A stretch of DNA of 15,482 nucleotides from Desulfobulbaceae bacterium (GCA_030599175.1 JAUVON010000030.1:1-15482), one strand, 5' to 3'; positions 1 to 8,812 are shown, numbered from the stretch's first letter. Translations and numbers: made by a program. Notes: generated by a model not told the origin, from the letters alone.

Positions 1-204
1 ATGATAAGTGAAGTATGTGAATTACTTGTCCAACACGAAAAAAGTGCAGAGCCTTCATCCGTTGAATCAAAAATCATCCATGATGCTGTTCTCCTTCAGG
101 ATATTCAAGAAAACAGTTCAGGGGAGACAAAGGAAAAAGATATCGTATCTGCAGAGCAACTCTTTACCTCATCTGCCAGAGATTTGGCTGTAGAATTTGC
201 CTGA
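1..204 (+). CDS. C-terminal fragment of an unrecognised protein
   Basis: The frame is open from the first base of the window to a TGA at 202-204. The ATG at position 1 may therefore be an internal methionine of a longer gene cut by the window edge. The visible 67 residues are hydrophilic and rich in Glu and Ser (for example QENSSGETKEKD), with no membrane segment and no motif I can assign. It runs in the same direction as the response-regulator gene 203 nt downstream, but a GC-rich hairpin and a promoter-like sequence lie between them, so they are probably separate transcripts. The function is unknown. It could also be a short spurious ORF. Confidence 0.4.
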   Translation: MISEVCELLVQHEKSAEPSSVESKIIHDAVLLQDIQENSSGETKEKDIVSAEQLFTSSARDLAVEFA

Positions 205-231
205 TAACCGCCAGGTGAATCATCATTTTTA

Positions 232-254
232 CAGGAGGGGATAATCCCCTCCTG
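232..254. repeat. GC-rich perfect hairpin after the first ORF
   Basis: CAGGAGGGGA (232-241) and TCCCCTCCTG (245-254) form a perfect 10-bp inverted repeat around a 3-nt TAA centre. It starts 28 nt after the stop codon of the first ORF, where a terminator would be expected. However, neither strand shows a T-run after the stem, so it is not a standard intrinsic terminator. It could stabilise the 3' end of the upstream mRNA. Confidence 0.5.
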
Positions 255-307
255 CCCCCCTCCAAGGCAACCCCACCCTGTTTTCTCCCTCTTTTCTCCT
301 GCATTCC

Positions 308-336
308 TTGTCTCTTCCCCCAATTTATTATAAAAT
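308..336 (+). promoter_or_regulatory. Candidate sigma70 promoter for the regulator-kinase pair
   Basis: TTGTCT (308-313, 4 of 6 to the -35 consensus) is separated by exactly 17 nt from TAAAAT (331-336, 5 of 6 to the -10 consensus). This would start transcription near 343 and give a leader of about 64 nt before the response-regulator ATG at 407. I saw no sigma54 (-24/-12) element in this gap. The call rests on box match and spacing only. Confidence 0.45.
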
Positions 337-406
337 CAAGCAAATACAGACCAGAGCGAAATAGTGCGGCCAGCTCTTCACTATTTCTCTATTTAACTCG
401 AACCGG

Positions 407-1795
407 ATGGCTATGGCATCAATACTCGTAGTTGATGATGAACGCAGCATGAGAGACTTCCTGAAAATTCTTCTGGAAAAAGAGGGGAATGATGTAGTTA
501 CTGCAGAAAACGGCAAAGCTGCACTTGATGCGATCAAGAAATACGAGTTTGATACTGTTGTCACTGACATCCGCATGCCTGGAATGACCGGCATCGAACT
601 CCTTGAAAAAATAAAAGAAGACCTACCCGACCTGCCGGTCATCATGATTACAGCCTTTGCTTCCCCTGATGATGCTGTTCTGGCAATGAAAAACGATGCA
701 TTTGATTACATCAGTAAACCATTCAATGTGGACGAAATAAAATCAGTCATCGAATCCGCCACCGGTAAAAGCAGAAAAACACCACAAACGGTGAAACCGT
801 CCGAATCATTTCCTGGGATTATCGGACAAAGCAGGGAGATGCTCAGAATCTTCGACATGGTAAAACGGGTTGCACCAACCCCGGCGAATGTACTCATCTA
901 TGGTGAATCCGGTACAGGCAAAGAACTGGTAGCCAAGGCTATTCACGAGCATAGCAGGGTAGCAGATGAAGCCTTTGTCCCTATCACCTGCAGTGCCATC
1001 CCCGAAGACCTGATGGAAAGTGAATTGTTCGGTCATGTCAAAGGCTCTTTTACCGGCGCCATTCACGATAAACCCGGACTGTTTAATGAGGCCGACAACG
1101 GCACAGTCTTTCTCGATGAAATTGGTGAACTCACACCAATTATACAGACAAAACTCTTACGAGTGCTCCAGGAACGAGAAATAAAACCGGTGGGCGGCAC
1201 CCGCATAAAGCAAATAAGCATTCGAATTATTGCAGCAACCAACAAAATTCTTGAAGAAGAAATAGCCGCAGGGAGGTTCAGAGAAGATCTCTTTTATCGA
1301 TTAGCAGTTGTTCCTCTCCGGGTTCCTCCTTTACGTGAAAGAAAAGGCGATGTCCCCCTTCTGGTCGACCATTTTTTAAAAAAATACTCCAAACTGCTGG
1401 ATAAAGAAATACAGGAGATATCTTCATATGCACTGGAAGTTCTGATGAATTATGACTTTCCTGGAAACGTCCGTGAACTTGAGAATATCATTGAGCGTGG
1501 TGTCGCCCTGGAAAATTCCAACATTATCCTGCCGGAGAGCCTGACCCTCTATGGCGCTAACAGAGAAGATCATGAAGCCAACCAATCGTTCCAGGCCCAG
1601 CCTCTTTTCCAGACTGTAGCCAGTGAAGAAGAATTATACGATCTGGGAATCGAACATGTTCTAACCAACCTGGAAAAACGTCTTATCATGCACACCCTGC
1701 AAAAAACTAATAATTCAAAAATGCGCGCAGCAGAACTTCTGCAGGTCAGCTTCCGCTCCCTTCGTTATAAAATAAAAAAATATGATATAAATTAG
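407..1795 (+). CDS. pilR: NtrC-family sigma54 response regulator, PilR-like
   Basis: This 462-residue cytoplasmic response regulator should activate sigma54 RNA polymerase when phosphorylated. Residues 5-120 are a receiver domain with the acidic pair D10/D11, phosphoacceptor D54 (DIRMPG), T82 and K104. Residues about 135-370 are an AAA+ domain with Walker A GESGTGKE (166-173), the sigma54-contact loop as GSFTGA (213-218) and Walker B GTVFLDE (232-238). The C-terminus (about 420-462) is a Fis-type helix-turn-helix ending SFRSLRYKIKKY, which resembles PilR more than NtrC. ATG at 407 is used; a second ATG at 413 is equally possible and neither has a clear ribosome-binding site. The kinase gene follows after 5 nt. 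The family and domain assignment is firm. The pil name is tentative because no pilin gene is visible and the target promoters are unknown. Confidence 0.85.
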   Translation: MAMASILVVDDERSMRDFLKILLEKEGNDVVTAENGKAALDAIKKYEFDTVVTDIRMPGMTGIELLEKIKEDLPDLPVIMITAFASPDDAVLAMKNDAFDYISKPFNVDEIKSVIESATGKSRKTPQTVKPSESFPGIIGQSREMLRIFDMVKRVAPTPANVLIYGESGTGKELVAKAIHEHSRVADEAFVPITCSAIPEDLMESELFGHVKGSFTGAIHDKPGLFNEADNGTVFLDEIGELTPIIQTKLLRVLQEREIKPVGGTRIKQISIRIIAATNKILEEEIAAGRFREDLFYRLAVVPLRVPPLRERKGDVPLLVDHFLKKYSKLLDKEIQEISSYALEVLMNYDFPGNVRELENIIERGVALENSNIILPESLTLYGANREDHEANQSFQAQPLFQTVASEEELYDLGIEHVLTNLEKRLIMHTLQKTNNSKMRAAELLQVSFRSLRYKIKKYDIN

Positions 1796-1800
1796 AGCCA

Positions 1801-3510
1801 ATGGATCTGAAATCATTGACTGACCGTGCACAGCAGACAATCAATATAGACCAGAATCTGCGAACCCGTCTGCTTTGGATGCTGCTCCTGCGTGTCATCC
1901 TCTATACACTTTTACTGGGCATCAGTTTTATTTTTCAGGGAGAACAGTTTGATGTCATAGTGCTGCCTTCGAACCTTCTGATTCTGCTTCTTTTCTCCAT
2001 CTATCTGATCACCATTTTTTTCGCATTTTTCCTTCTTTTTTTCTTAGGCAATTTGCGAAAATTCGGGTTTATTCAAATCCTGCTTGATACCTTCTTTGTC
2101 ACAGCTCTGGTCTTTTTTTCAGGGTCATCCAACTCAATTTTTACTTCTGTCTATTTTTTTCCTATCATCGCCGGAGGACTGATTCTTCCCAAAAGAGGGG
2201 GACTGCTTGCTGCAGCTGCATCAAGCCTGCAGTATGGTTTCCTGCTGGCACTGGAGCTGTATGGCTTCTATCCCGGCTATATTCTGGAATTTATCTTTTT
2301 CGCTCCAAGATCCACCGCACTGATTATCAATCATTTTGCAATACATGGTTTAACCTTTTTCCTCGCTGCAGCATTAAGCACAATTTTTGGAACACGGCTC
2401 CGGATCACAGAGGACGCACTGAACGTCTCGATAAAAAAATTTGACCATCTGACAACACTTTACAAACAGATCTTCGACAATATCACCACCGGAATACTGA
2501 CAATTGACAACCACCATATCATTACCTCAGCAAATAATGCAATTGAGACAATAACAGGTCGTCCCGCTATTGCCATGATAGGAGAAGAACTCAGCTCCCT
2601 CTTCCCGCACTTAGATCTTTCCAGGCCCAACCTCAGACTGACAACCAATTTTACCAAAACTGACGGGAAGAAAATTCGCATAGGCTATGCTCATATAGTC
2701 ATTGAGAGTGCAGTCGAAACCGCCTCCTCGGAGGATTCGCCACAAAAAATAATCACCCTTCGTGATATCAGCGACATTGAGAAACTGGAAAAACAGGTGC
2801 GGCAGACAGAAAAACTGGCCGCCATCGGTATGATGAGTGCTTCCATTGCCCATGACTTTCGCAATCCTCTCGCTGCAATATCGGGGTCTGCTCAGCTTTT
2901 GGCAAACGACTTCACAGCTGGAGATCCAGGCAATAACACCAATTATAAGCTTACCAATATTATTCTCAGGGAGTCGACCAGACTTATTGACACAATTGGT
3001 GATTTTTTAAAATTCTCACGGCCGGAACATGCAAACAAGACATGGTTTTCCCTTCAAAACTGTCTTGATGAAGTACTGCAGGTATGCCGAGCAGATCCGA
3101 CCTGGCCGCCAACCTGTGAGGTCAGAGTAACCATAGAGAAAACATTAGACATCTGGGCAGATGAGAAACTGTTATTTACTGCCTTTATTCATCTCATTCA
3201 CAATGGTCTCGCCTTTTGTCCAAAAGGAGAAGAACAGATCACACTAACTGCTTATGAGATAGAAACTGATGCAGGTGAAGAAGCGGTGGAGATATCAATA
3301 AGTGACAATGGACCAGGAATCCCGAAAAGCGAACGTGAGGAGCAGATCTTTGAACCATTCTTTACATCCAGAGCCGACGGCACAGGGCTAGGATTGGCTA
3401 TAGTCCAGCAGACTATCAGGGCACACCAGGGATCGATAAGGGTTGAAGATGCAGAAACAGGTGGCGCACTTTTTATTCTTGCCCTGCCTCTGCCAAGCCA
3501 ACCGGAATAA
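1801..3510 (+). CDS. pilS: Membrane sensor histidine kinase, PilS-like
   Basis: This 569-residue inner-membrane kinase is probably the partner of the upstream response regulator (5-nt gap, same strand). About six hydrophobic segments can be placed near residues 24-45, 57-83, 88-108, 112-129, 133-155 and 175-197, the PilS layout. A PAS-like region follows at about 215-325. The dimerisation/phosphoacceptor helix carries SIAHDFRNPLAAI with H351; the Asp after the His replaces the more usual Glu. The ATPase domain has an N-box with N468, the G1 box DNGPGIP from D502, and the G2 box DGTGLGLA from D526. All catalytic boxes are intact, so an active kinase is expected. It has no convincing ribosome-binding site of its own and may be translated by coupling. 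The signal is unknown; with short loops and no large periplasmic domain, it probably senses something in or near the membrane. Confidence 0.85.
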   Translation: MDLKSLTDRAQQTINIDQNLRTRLLWMLLLRVILYTLLLGISFIFQGEQFDVIVLPSNLLILLLFSIYLITIFFAFFLLFFLGNLRKFGFIQILLDTFFVTALVFFSGSSNSIFTSVYFFPIIAGGLILPKRGGLLAAAASSLQYGFLLALELYGFYPGYILEFIFFAPRSTALIINHFAIHGLTFFLAAALSTIFGTRLRITEDALNVSIKKFDHLTTLYKQIFDNITTGILTIDNHHIITSANNAIETITGRPAIAMIGEELSSLFPHLDLSRPNLRLTTNFTKTDGKKIRIGYAHIVIESAVETASSEDSPQKIITLRDISDIEKLEKQVRQTEKLAAIGMMSASIAHDFRNPLAAISGSAQLLANDFTAGDPGNNTNYKLTNIILRESTRLIDTIGDFLKFSRPEHANKTWFSLQNCLDEVLQVCRADPTWPPTCEVRVTIEKTLDIWADEKLLFTAFIHLIHNGLAFCPKGEEQITLTAYEIETDAGEEAVEISISDNGPGIPKSEREEQIFEPFFTSRADGTGLGLAIVQQTIRAHQGSIRVEDAETGGALFILALPLPSQPE

Positions 3511-3542
3511 ATCGTAGCTATTCCACCGAAACAGGGATAACT

Positions 3543-4847
3543 TTAACTTTTCCGGACAACCTCCTGTTCCTGCTCTTTCCAGACCGTGGCACCAAGTCCC
3601 GTCAATTTTCCGACAAGATCCTCATATCCCCGTTCTAAATGATAAATACGGGTGATTTCGGTTCTGCCGGATGCAGCAAGACCAGCAATAACAAGTGAAG
3701 AGCTGGCTCTTAAATCAGTCGCCATAACAGGCGCACCACTTAAACCTTGTATCCCTTTACCGGTCACAACAGCATTGTGGCCGTCAACCTTAATATCTGC
3801 CCCCATTCTTTTTAACTCAGCTACATGCATGAAACGATTTTCAAAAATAGTTTCGTTGATCATACTCACACCCGACCCAATGGCCATAAGCGTCATAAAC
3901 TGGGCCTGAAGATCCGTAGGATACCCTGGGTAAGGCATAGTTTTTATATCTACACTTTGTAATCTTTTGGTAAAAGAATTGATACCTTCCGGCCAGCCGA
4001 CAGTGACTGTATCCTCAGTTTCCGTCACCGTCAATCCAGCAGCACGCAACTTTTCAAGTAGAGAAGGAAGATGGGCTGGATTGCAGTGCGTCACTGTTCC
4101 ACTACCTCCTGTGGCAGCAATTGCAATGAGGTAGGTGCCCGCCTCAATACGATCGGGGATAATTTCACAATCTGCCGGACGAAGTGTTTTCACCCCATGT
4201 ATTGTAAGTTTGTCACTCTCTTTCCCTTCGATATCTGCTCCCATCCCGTTGAGCATATCCACAAGATTACCGATCTCCGGTTCACGGGCGGCGTTTTTTA
4301 ATACTGTAGTTCCCTCCGCCAGGACAGCAGCCATCAGAAGATTTTCTGTGGCTGTTACGGAAGGAATATCAAAATAGATCACGTTGCCTTGAAGCGGACT
4401 GTCTCTTTCTGCATCCACATAACCATTTTCAAGTTTGCAGGAGACCCCAAGAGCTTTCAAGCCCATGATATGAAAATTGATCGGTCTGGCGCCGATTGCA
4501 CACCCTCCGGGCAGAGATACTTTCGCCCTGCCGAGACGGGCAACCAGTGGCCCAAGCACCAGCACAGAGGCCCTCATTGTCTTTACAAGATCATATGAGG
4601 CCTCCGCATGAACCAGGTTAGTACTATCCAGAGTAACAACATCACCCTTTCGTTCACTGGTTACCCCAAGTTCAGCCATCAGTCTGAAAAAAGTACGGGT
4701 GTCTCTGAGATCGGGTACATTGCGAAGAGTATGTTTGCCTGCAGTCAGAAGAGTTGCTGCAATCAACGGTAAGGCTGCATTTTTAGCCCCGCTGATTCTC
4801 ACTTCACCTGAGAGCGGTCTACCTCCTTCAACAATCAGTTTTTCCAT
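3543..4847 (-). CDS. murA: UDP-N-acetylglucosamine 1-carboxyvinyltransferase MurA
   Basis: MurA catalyses the first committed step of peptidoglycan synthesis, transferring enolpyruvate from PEP to UDP-GlcNAc in the cytoplasm; it is the fosfomycin target in bacteria with the catalytic Cys. Visible landmarks are K22-N23 (AKNAALP), the active-site loop [11 protein letters not shown] with C116 and R121, the catalytic Asp in YPTDLQAQ (D312), and R400 near the C-terminus. At 434 residues it is slightly longer than the usual 417-420, mainly because of a charged C-terminal tail after about residue 421. The ATG start is supported by a strong ribosome-binding site, AAGGAG, complementary to 4855-4860. 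It is the last gene of the minus-strand run and converges with the kinase gene. Its 80-nt leader consists mostly of a half copy of a dispersed repeat (see 4859-4911). Confidence 0.96.
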   Translation of the reverse strand: MEKLIVEGGRPLSGEVRISGAKNAALPLIAATLLTAGKHTLRNVPDLRDTRTFFRLMAELGVTSERKGDVVTLDSTNLVHAEASYDLVKTMRASVLVLGPLVARLGRAKVSLPGGCAIGARPINFHIMGLKALGVSCKLENGYVDAERDSPLQGNVIYFDIPSVTATENLLMAAVLAEGTTVLKNAAREPEIGNLVDMLNGMGADIEGKESDKLTIHGVKTLRPADCEIIPDRIEAGTYLIAIAATGGSGTVTHCNPAHLPSLLEKLRAAGLTVTETEDTVTVGWPEGINSFTKRLQSVDIKTMPYPGYPTDLQAQFMTLMAIGSGVSMINETIFENRFMHVAELKRMGADIKVDGHNAVVTGKGIQGLSGAPVMATDLRASSSLVIAGLAASGRTEITRIYHLERGYEDLVGKLTGLGATVWKEQEQEVVRKS

Positions 4848-4858
4848 ACCATATCTCC

Positions 4859-4911
4859 TTTATATGAAAGTCATGTGCTATCTTGAAGAAAAGGGAGTCA
4901 GAGAGGTGTTG
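4859..4911 (+). repeat. Diverged half copy of the 8938-9083 palindrome
   Basis: Aligned without gaps to 8938-8990, this stretch matches at about 40 of 53 positions by hand count. The first 14 bases are identical (TTTATATGAAAGTC) and 17 of the last 21 match, ending GTGTTG. The base after the first block (ATGT) and the GTGTTGCC end also resemble the other arm of the palindrome. It fills most of the gap between prmC and murA, and its left edge abuts the murA ribosome-binding site. No second arm is visible here. Confidence 0.7.
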
Positions 4912-4927
4912 CCCACTTTAGTAAATC

Positions 4928-5800
4928 TTATTCTGCCAGCATGCCATGCAGTACACGATCACGGCCAGTATAATCAATCAGTACTTCAACCAGACTAAAA
5001 TCAGGAAGACCTCTTACGCTCTTTTCAAAAATGCGGCGTACCTCCTGCCCTTGATCTGCACCTATTTCGATAAAAATCTCACCTCCCGGTTTAAGCATTG
5101 AGGGAAGTATACTGCGCATTTTCAGAATAAGATCCAGGCCTCTTTCCCCTCCATCCAGGGCAAGGTGCGGTTCAAAGCGGGCGACTTCCGGCTCCAGATC
5201 GTTGTTCAGAGCGAACCGACTCACATAGGGAGGATTGGAAACAATGAGTGAAAATTTTTGATTTTGCAATAGACAGGAAAACAGATCACCCTGAATAAAA
5301 TCAATCCTGGACATAACATCATGGCGGCAACTGTTTAATTGGGCAACACGGAGCGCATTTGCAGAAATATCGGTTGCGACAACTCTTTCTCCTGTTTCTT
5401 TAGCAAGAACAATAGCAATCACACCGCTGCCGGAGCAAAGATCTAAAATCTTACCGGAACTGAAATTGGATCTTTTAGCCAGAGAAAGTGTCCTCTCTAT
5501 CAAAAACTCAGTCTCAGGGCGGGGAATAAGAACATCAGGAGTAACATAAAATGGCAGGGACCAGAATTCACACTGCCCTAAAATATAACCGACAGGCTCT
5601 CTTTTCTTACGCCGATCAATGCATTGCCGATACTGTTCCTGCCTGGTTTCATCTACCGCGGATTCTGCCAGAAGAAAAATTTCAGTCCTGCTTTTTCCCA
5701 GGCTGCTTTCCAGGAGCAGGCGTGCATCAGTGGCGGCTTCCACCACACCCGATTGCTCAAGTTCCATTATGCCAGATTCCAGCAATTCTTTTACACGCAT
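4928..5800 (-). CDS. prmC: Release factor N5-glutamine methyltransferase PrmC
   Basis: PrmC (formerly HemK) uses S-adenosylmethionine to methylate the glutamine of the GGQ motif in peptide release factors; its substrate PrfA is encoded immediately upstream. The 290-residue protein has an N-terminal helical substrate-binding domain (about 1-90), the linker motif PRPETE (93-98), a SAM-binding loop LDLCSGSGVIAI (119-130), and the glutamine-binding NPPY signature at 189-192. Length is normal for the family. ATG at 5800 lies 14 nt after the prfA stop with only a weak GGA upstream, so translation is probably coupled to prfA. A Cys in the SAM loop where DLGTGSG is common is a small variation. Confidence 0.95.
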   Translation of the reverse strand: MRVKELLESGIMELEQSGVVEAATDARLLLESSLGKSRTEIFLLAESAVDETRQEQYRQCIDRRKKREPVGYILGQCEFWSLPFYVTPDVLIPRPETEFLIERTLSLAKRSNFSSGKILDLCSGSGVIAIVLAKETGERVVATDISANALRVAQLNSCRHDVMSRIDFIQGDLFSCLLQNQKFSLIVSNPPYVSRFALNNDLEPEVARFEPHLALDGGERGLDLILKMRSILPSMLKPGGEIFIEIGADQGQEVRRIFEKSVRGLPDFSLVEVLIDYTGRDRVLHGMLAE

Positions 5801-5814
5801 CAGATCCAGGAAAA

Positions 5815-6885
5815 TTATTGAATTTCTTTTAATTTCTCAGCCTGATCATGGGCAATCAGAGGAAAAATAACCTCTTCAAGTTTACCACTGACAATTGCTT
5901 CCAGTTTATAGAGGGTAAGATTTATTCTATGGTCTGTCATACGCCCCTGGGGAAAATTATAGGTCCGTATTCTCTCACTGCGATCTCCACTTCCAACCTG
6001 ACTCTTTCTATCCTGGGATATTTTGTCATGGTGTTCCTTTTCCATCTGGTCGAGCAATCGTGCCCTGAGAACAGTCAAAGCCTTTGCTTTATTTTTATGC
6101 TGGGATTTTTCATCCTGACATATAACTACCAGGCTGGTTGGCAAGTGAGTTATTCGAATAGCAGAGTCCGTAGTATTAACTGATTGCCCCCCTGGCCCCG
6201 ATGACCTGAATACATCGATTTTCAATTCGTTCATATCGATATTCAGCTCAACCTCATCAGCCTCAGGCAAAATGGCAACTGTTACAGCGGAAGTATGCAC
6301 ACGGCCCTGGGTTTCAGTCTCCGGCACTCTCTGTACCCGATGGACCCCACTTTCAAATTTGAGTTTTGAATACACCTTATCGCCACTGATAAGGGCAATG
6401 ATTTCCTTGAACCCGCCGATCCCAAGGGGGCTGGAACTTATCGTTTCAACACGCCACCTCATACTCTCGGCAAAACGACTGTACATCCGAAAGAGATCAC
6501 CTACAAAGAGGGCAGCTTCATCTCCGCCCGTCCCTGCACGGATTTCCAGAAAAATGTTCTTATCATCATTGGGATCCCGGGGAAGGAGAATGAGCTTGAT
6601 TTCCTCATCCAGTTTCTTCTCCTTTGTCTCCAACTCTTCAATTTCCGTCCTGGCAAGTTCTTTAAGTTCCGGATCCTCATCCTCGTCATGGAGTAGAGCT
6701 TTGCTCTCTTCAATCTCCTGCTGCACCTGTCTGAAGCTCATATATATAGTGTTCAGTTTCGTCAGATGAGCGTGTTCCTTGACTACTTTTCGAAACTCTT
6801 TTTGATTAGTTACCAGTTCGGGGTCGGACAGTCTGCCTTCAAGTTGAGAAATCTTGTCTTCCAGATCTGCAAATTTATCAAACAT
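5815..6885 (-). CDS. prfA: Peptide chain release factor 1
   Basis: RF1 recognises UAA and UAG stop codons on the ribosome and triggers peptide release. In the 356-residue protein, residues 1-105 form the coiled N-terminal region. The stop-codon recognition tripeptide is PET (188-190, in [10 protein letters not shown]), in the position of the PxT motif of RF1 rather than the SPF of RF2. The peptidyl-tRNA hydrolysis loop is [10 protein letters not shown] with GGQ at 232-234; Q234 is the PrmC target. Length is standard. ATG at 6885 has only a weak CTGG/GGTT-like sequence upstream. An intrinsic terminator ends 28 nt upstream (6914-6950), an unusual position that suggests expression by read-through from rpmE or by attenuation. 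prmC follows after 14 nt. Confidence 0.97.
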   Translation of the reverse strand: MFDKFADLEDKISQLEGRLSDPELVTNQKEFRKVVKEHAHLTKLNTIYMSFRQVQQEIEESKALLHDEDEDPELKELARTEIEELETKEKKLDEEIKLILLPRDPNDDKNIFLEIRAGTGGDEAALFVGDLFRMYSRFAESMRWRVETISSSPLGIGGFKEIIALISGDKVYSKLKFESGVHRVQRVPETETQGRVHTSAVTVAILPEADEVELNIDMNELKIDVFRSSGPGGQSVNTTDSAIRITHLPTSLVVICQDEKSQHKNKAKALTVLRARLLDQMEKEHHDKISQDRKSQVGSGDRSERIRTYNFPQGRMTDHRINLTLYKLEAIVSGKLEEVIFPLIAHDQAEKLKEIQ

Positions 6886-6913
6886 AAGAATTCAACCAGG
6901 AATAAAAACTTCG

Positions 6914-6950
6914 AAAAAAAATCCACAACCATGAAAACCACCGTTGTGGA
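6914..6950 (-). terminator. Intrinsic terminator between rpmE and prfA
   Basis: Read on the minus strand, TCCACAAC and GTTGTGGA (complements of 6943-6950 and 6922-6929) form an 8-bp stem with a 13-nt loop, followed at once by eight T residues (complement of 6914-6921). This has the full shape of a Rho-independent terminator for rpmE. It is only 28 nt upstream of the prfA ATG. Confidence 0.8.
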
Positions 6951-7036
6951 CAAAAGAAAACTCAATTTTTATGCCGAAAGGACTCGGGCAAAACCAGTAT
7001 AAGCACCTTCACGAATTTCTTTTTAAAAAAGAATTC

Positions 7037-7361
7037 TAAGGTACTGAATAATCAGGTCTCACCTTTATCCTTATCAGCAAAATGCTTTGCGTAACGTTTT
7101 TTGAATTTTTCAATACGTCCCGCAGTATCCACAAGCTTTTGTTTGCCGGTAAAGAAGGGATGACAGGCTGAACAGATTTCAACTTTCATCTCATCTATAA
7201 CAGAACCCAGTTCGACCTCGTTGCCACAGGCGCACGTTGCCATTATTTTATGATATTCCGGATGTATACCACTTCTCATATCTCTTTTCCTCCCACATAT
7301 CTTCCATGCGGTATTGAACTTAGAATTGCATTCTTCAAGTTTCTACTTAGTTAGTACCTTA
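7037..7361. repeat. Inverted TAAGGTACT motifs flanking rpmE
   Basis: TAAGGTACT at 7037-7045 and its inverse AGTACCTTA at 7353-7361 lie just outside the two ends of rpmE. The first extends to AATTC-TAAGGTACTGAATAATCA, which closely resembles the copy at 13203-13225. Only the 9-nt cores are exact. No function is known to me. Confidence 0.4.
7052..7279 (-). CDS. rpmE: 50S ribosomal protein bL31, zinc-binding type
   Basis: bL31 sits on the large subunit at the central protuberance and bridges to the small subunit. The 75-residue protein begins [10 protein letters not shown] and has the four-cysteine zinc site C16, C18, C36 and C39 (CACG and CSAC), which marks the zinc-containing (C+) form rather than the zinc-independent paralogue. 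The ATG at 7279 is preceded by a GGGAGGAAAAGAG purine stretch that serves as ribosome-binding site. It lies between rho (170 nt upstream) and prfA, and is followed by a clear terminator at 6914-6950. Confidence 0.96.
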   Translation of the reverse strand: MRSGIHPEYHKIMATCACGNEVELGSVIDEMKVEICSACHPFFTGKQKLVDTAGRIEKFKKRYAKHFADKDKGET

Positions 7362-7449
7362 CTCCTGAACTTCTGTCATAAAAAACAAAGCAAATATAAT
7401 AACCAACAACCATTTTTTTTCAATAAAAAACAGACAAACCTATTTAATG

Positions 7450-8700
7450 TTAACCATTCATTGAATCAAGAAAATCAGCATTGGTCTTCTGATGTTTCAA
7501 CTTATCCTTGAGGAAATCCATACAATCAGCTGGATTCATGGTATTGAGAAGTTTTCTTAAGATCCAGATTCTATTGAGTGCATCTTTCTTAATCAGCAGA
7601 TCTTCTTTTCTGGTTCCGGATCGTTTGATATCAATGGCAGGGAAAATCCGCTTATCAGCCATTTTGCGATCCAAAATCAGTTCGGAATTACCCGTTCCCT
7701 TGAACTCCTCAAAGATGACCTCATCCATACGGCTGCCTGTTTCGATTAATGCGGTGGCCATAATGGTCAGGCTCCCTCCCTCCTCTATGTTTCGTGCGGC
7801 ACCAAAAAATCGTTTCGGCCGATGCAGTGCGTTTGCCTCAACACCTCCCGAAAGAATCTTGCCACTGGCAGGAGTTACAGTGTTATATGCACGAGCCAGA
7901 CGAGTTATACTATCGAGCAGTATCACCACATCTTTCTTATGTTCTACCAGTCTCTTTGCTTTCTCAATAACCATCTCAGCAACCTGGATATGCCTCTGGG
8001 GAGGCTCATCAAAGGTGGAGCTGACAACCTCTGCAGCCTTAACAGTTCTGGCCATCTCTGTGACTTCTTCCGGACGTTCATCTATAAGCAGTACTATAAG
8101 ATACACTTCCTTATGATTTCTCACTATCGAATTGGCAATCTTCTGCATCAGGACGGTCTTACCGGTTCTGGGAGGCGCCACAATAAGCCCTCGCTGCCCC
8201 TTTCCCATGGGAGCAAACATATCCATAATCCGCATGGCATAGTTGTCAGTCTGCCACTCAAGAGAAAACGCTTCGTTGGGATGAAGCGGGGTCAGATTTG
8301 CAAAGAGTGTCTTCTGCTTGGCAGCCTCAGGCGGATCATAATTAACACTCTCAACCTTGAGAAGGGCAAAATATCTTTCCCCATCTTTTGGAGCCCTTAC
8401 AAGACCGTCAATCGTATCACCTGTACGAAGATTGAGCCTGCGAATCTGGGATGGCGATACATAAATATCATCAGGACCCGGCAGATAATTGTAATCCGGA
8501 GCCCGGAGGAACCCGAAACCATCGGGCAGAATTTCCAAAACACCAGTCCCTCGCATCTTTCCATCTTTATCCGACTGGGCTTTAATTATTGCAAAAATTA
8601 GTTCCTGTTTCCGCAGTGAACTATAACCTTCTACTTTTAATTCTCTACCACGCTTTACAAGTTCACCGATTTTCATCAGTTTAAGTTCCGCCAGATTCAT
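7450..8700 (-). CDS. rho: Transcription termination factor Rho
   Basis: Rho is a hexameric RNA helicase that terminates transcription at untranslated C-rich RNA. The 416-residue protein has the N-terminal helical and OB-fold RNA-binding domain (about 1-120, including GFGFLR), then the ATPase core with Walker A APPRTGKT (175-182; K181, T182), Walker [11 protein letters not shown] with D263, and the Q-loop region [21 protein letters not shown]. Length matches the compact form of the family, without the large insert seen in some Actinobacteria. The ATG at 8700 has a strong ribosome-binding site, AAAGGAG, 10 nt upstream. A 14-codon leader ORF ends just before the start, and the leader is C-rich and G-poor, so autogenous control is plausible. 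Confidence 0.97.
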   Translation of the reverse strand: MNLAELKLMKIGELVKRGRELKVEGYSSLRKQELIFAIIKAQSDKDGKMRGTGVLEILPDGFGFLRAPDYNYLPGPDDIYVSPSQIRRLNLRTGDTIDGLVRAPKDGERYFALLKVESVNYDPPEAAKQKTLFANLTPLHPNEAFSLEWQTDNYAMRIMDMFAPMGKGQRGLIVAPPRTGKTVLMQKIANSIVRNHKEVYLIVLLIDERPEEVTEMARTVKAAEVVSSTFDEPPQRHIQVAEMVIEKAKRLVEHKKDVVILLDSITRLARAYNTVTPASGKILSGGVEANALHRPKRFFGAARNIEEGGSLTIMATALIETGSRMDEVIFEEFKGTGNSELILDRKMADKRIFPAIDIKRSGTRKEDLLIKKDALNRIWILRKLLNTMNPADCMDFLKDKLKHQKTNADFLDSMNG

Positions 8701-8704
8701 TAAT

Positions 8705-8749
8705 CTACTTCTCCTTTAGGGGGGTTATTGGCAGGATAAGGGGCGCCAT
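8705..8749 (-). CDS. Possible 14-residue rho leader peptide
   Basis: On the minus strand an ATG (complement of 8747-8749) opens a frame [14 protein letters not shown] that ends at TAG (complement of 8705-8707), four bases before the rho ATG. Its last codons overlap the rho ribosome-binding site. Only a weak purine stretch (GAGAG) lies upstream of its start. Enteric bacteria have a leader peptide before rho (rhoL), but this one shows no visible similarity to it. It could arise by chance; position and coupling are the only support. Confidence 0.3.
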   Translation of the reverse strand: MAPLILPITPLKEK

Positions 8750-8812
8750 TAGTTGCGTCTCTCATTTATCATTCGGATACATACAACACAGTAAAATAGA
8801 AGAGTGATTTTG

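Noticed and set aside
3502..3555. Inverted CCGGAA/TTCCGG between the convergent kinase gene and murA, considered as a shared terminator
   Set aside because: Only 6 bp separated by 42 nt, with no proper T-tract; too weak.
6272..6769. 165-codon plus-strand ORF antisense to prfA
   Set aside because: Serine-rich shadow of the conserved RF1 coding frame.
7013..7036. AT-rich imperfect palindrome between rpmE and prfA
   Set aside because: Composed of A and T runs with two central mismatches and no GC stem; expected by chance in such AT-rich sequence.
7822..8601. 259-codon plus-strand ORF antisense to rho
   Set aside because: It is fully antisense to the well-supported rho gene, and the translated sequence looks non-protein-like (His, Cys and Ile rich). 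A shadow frame.
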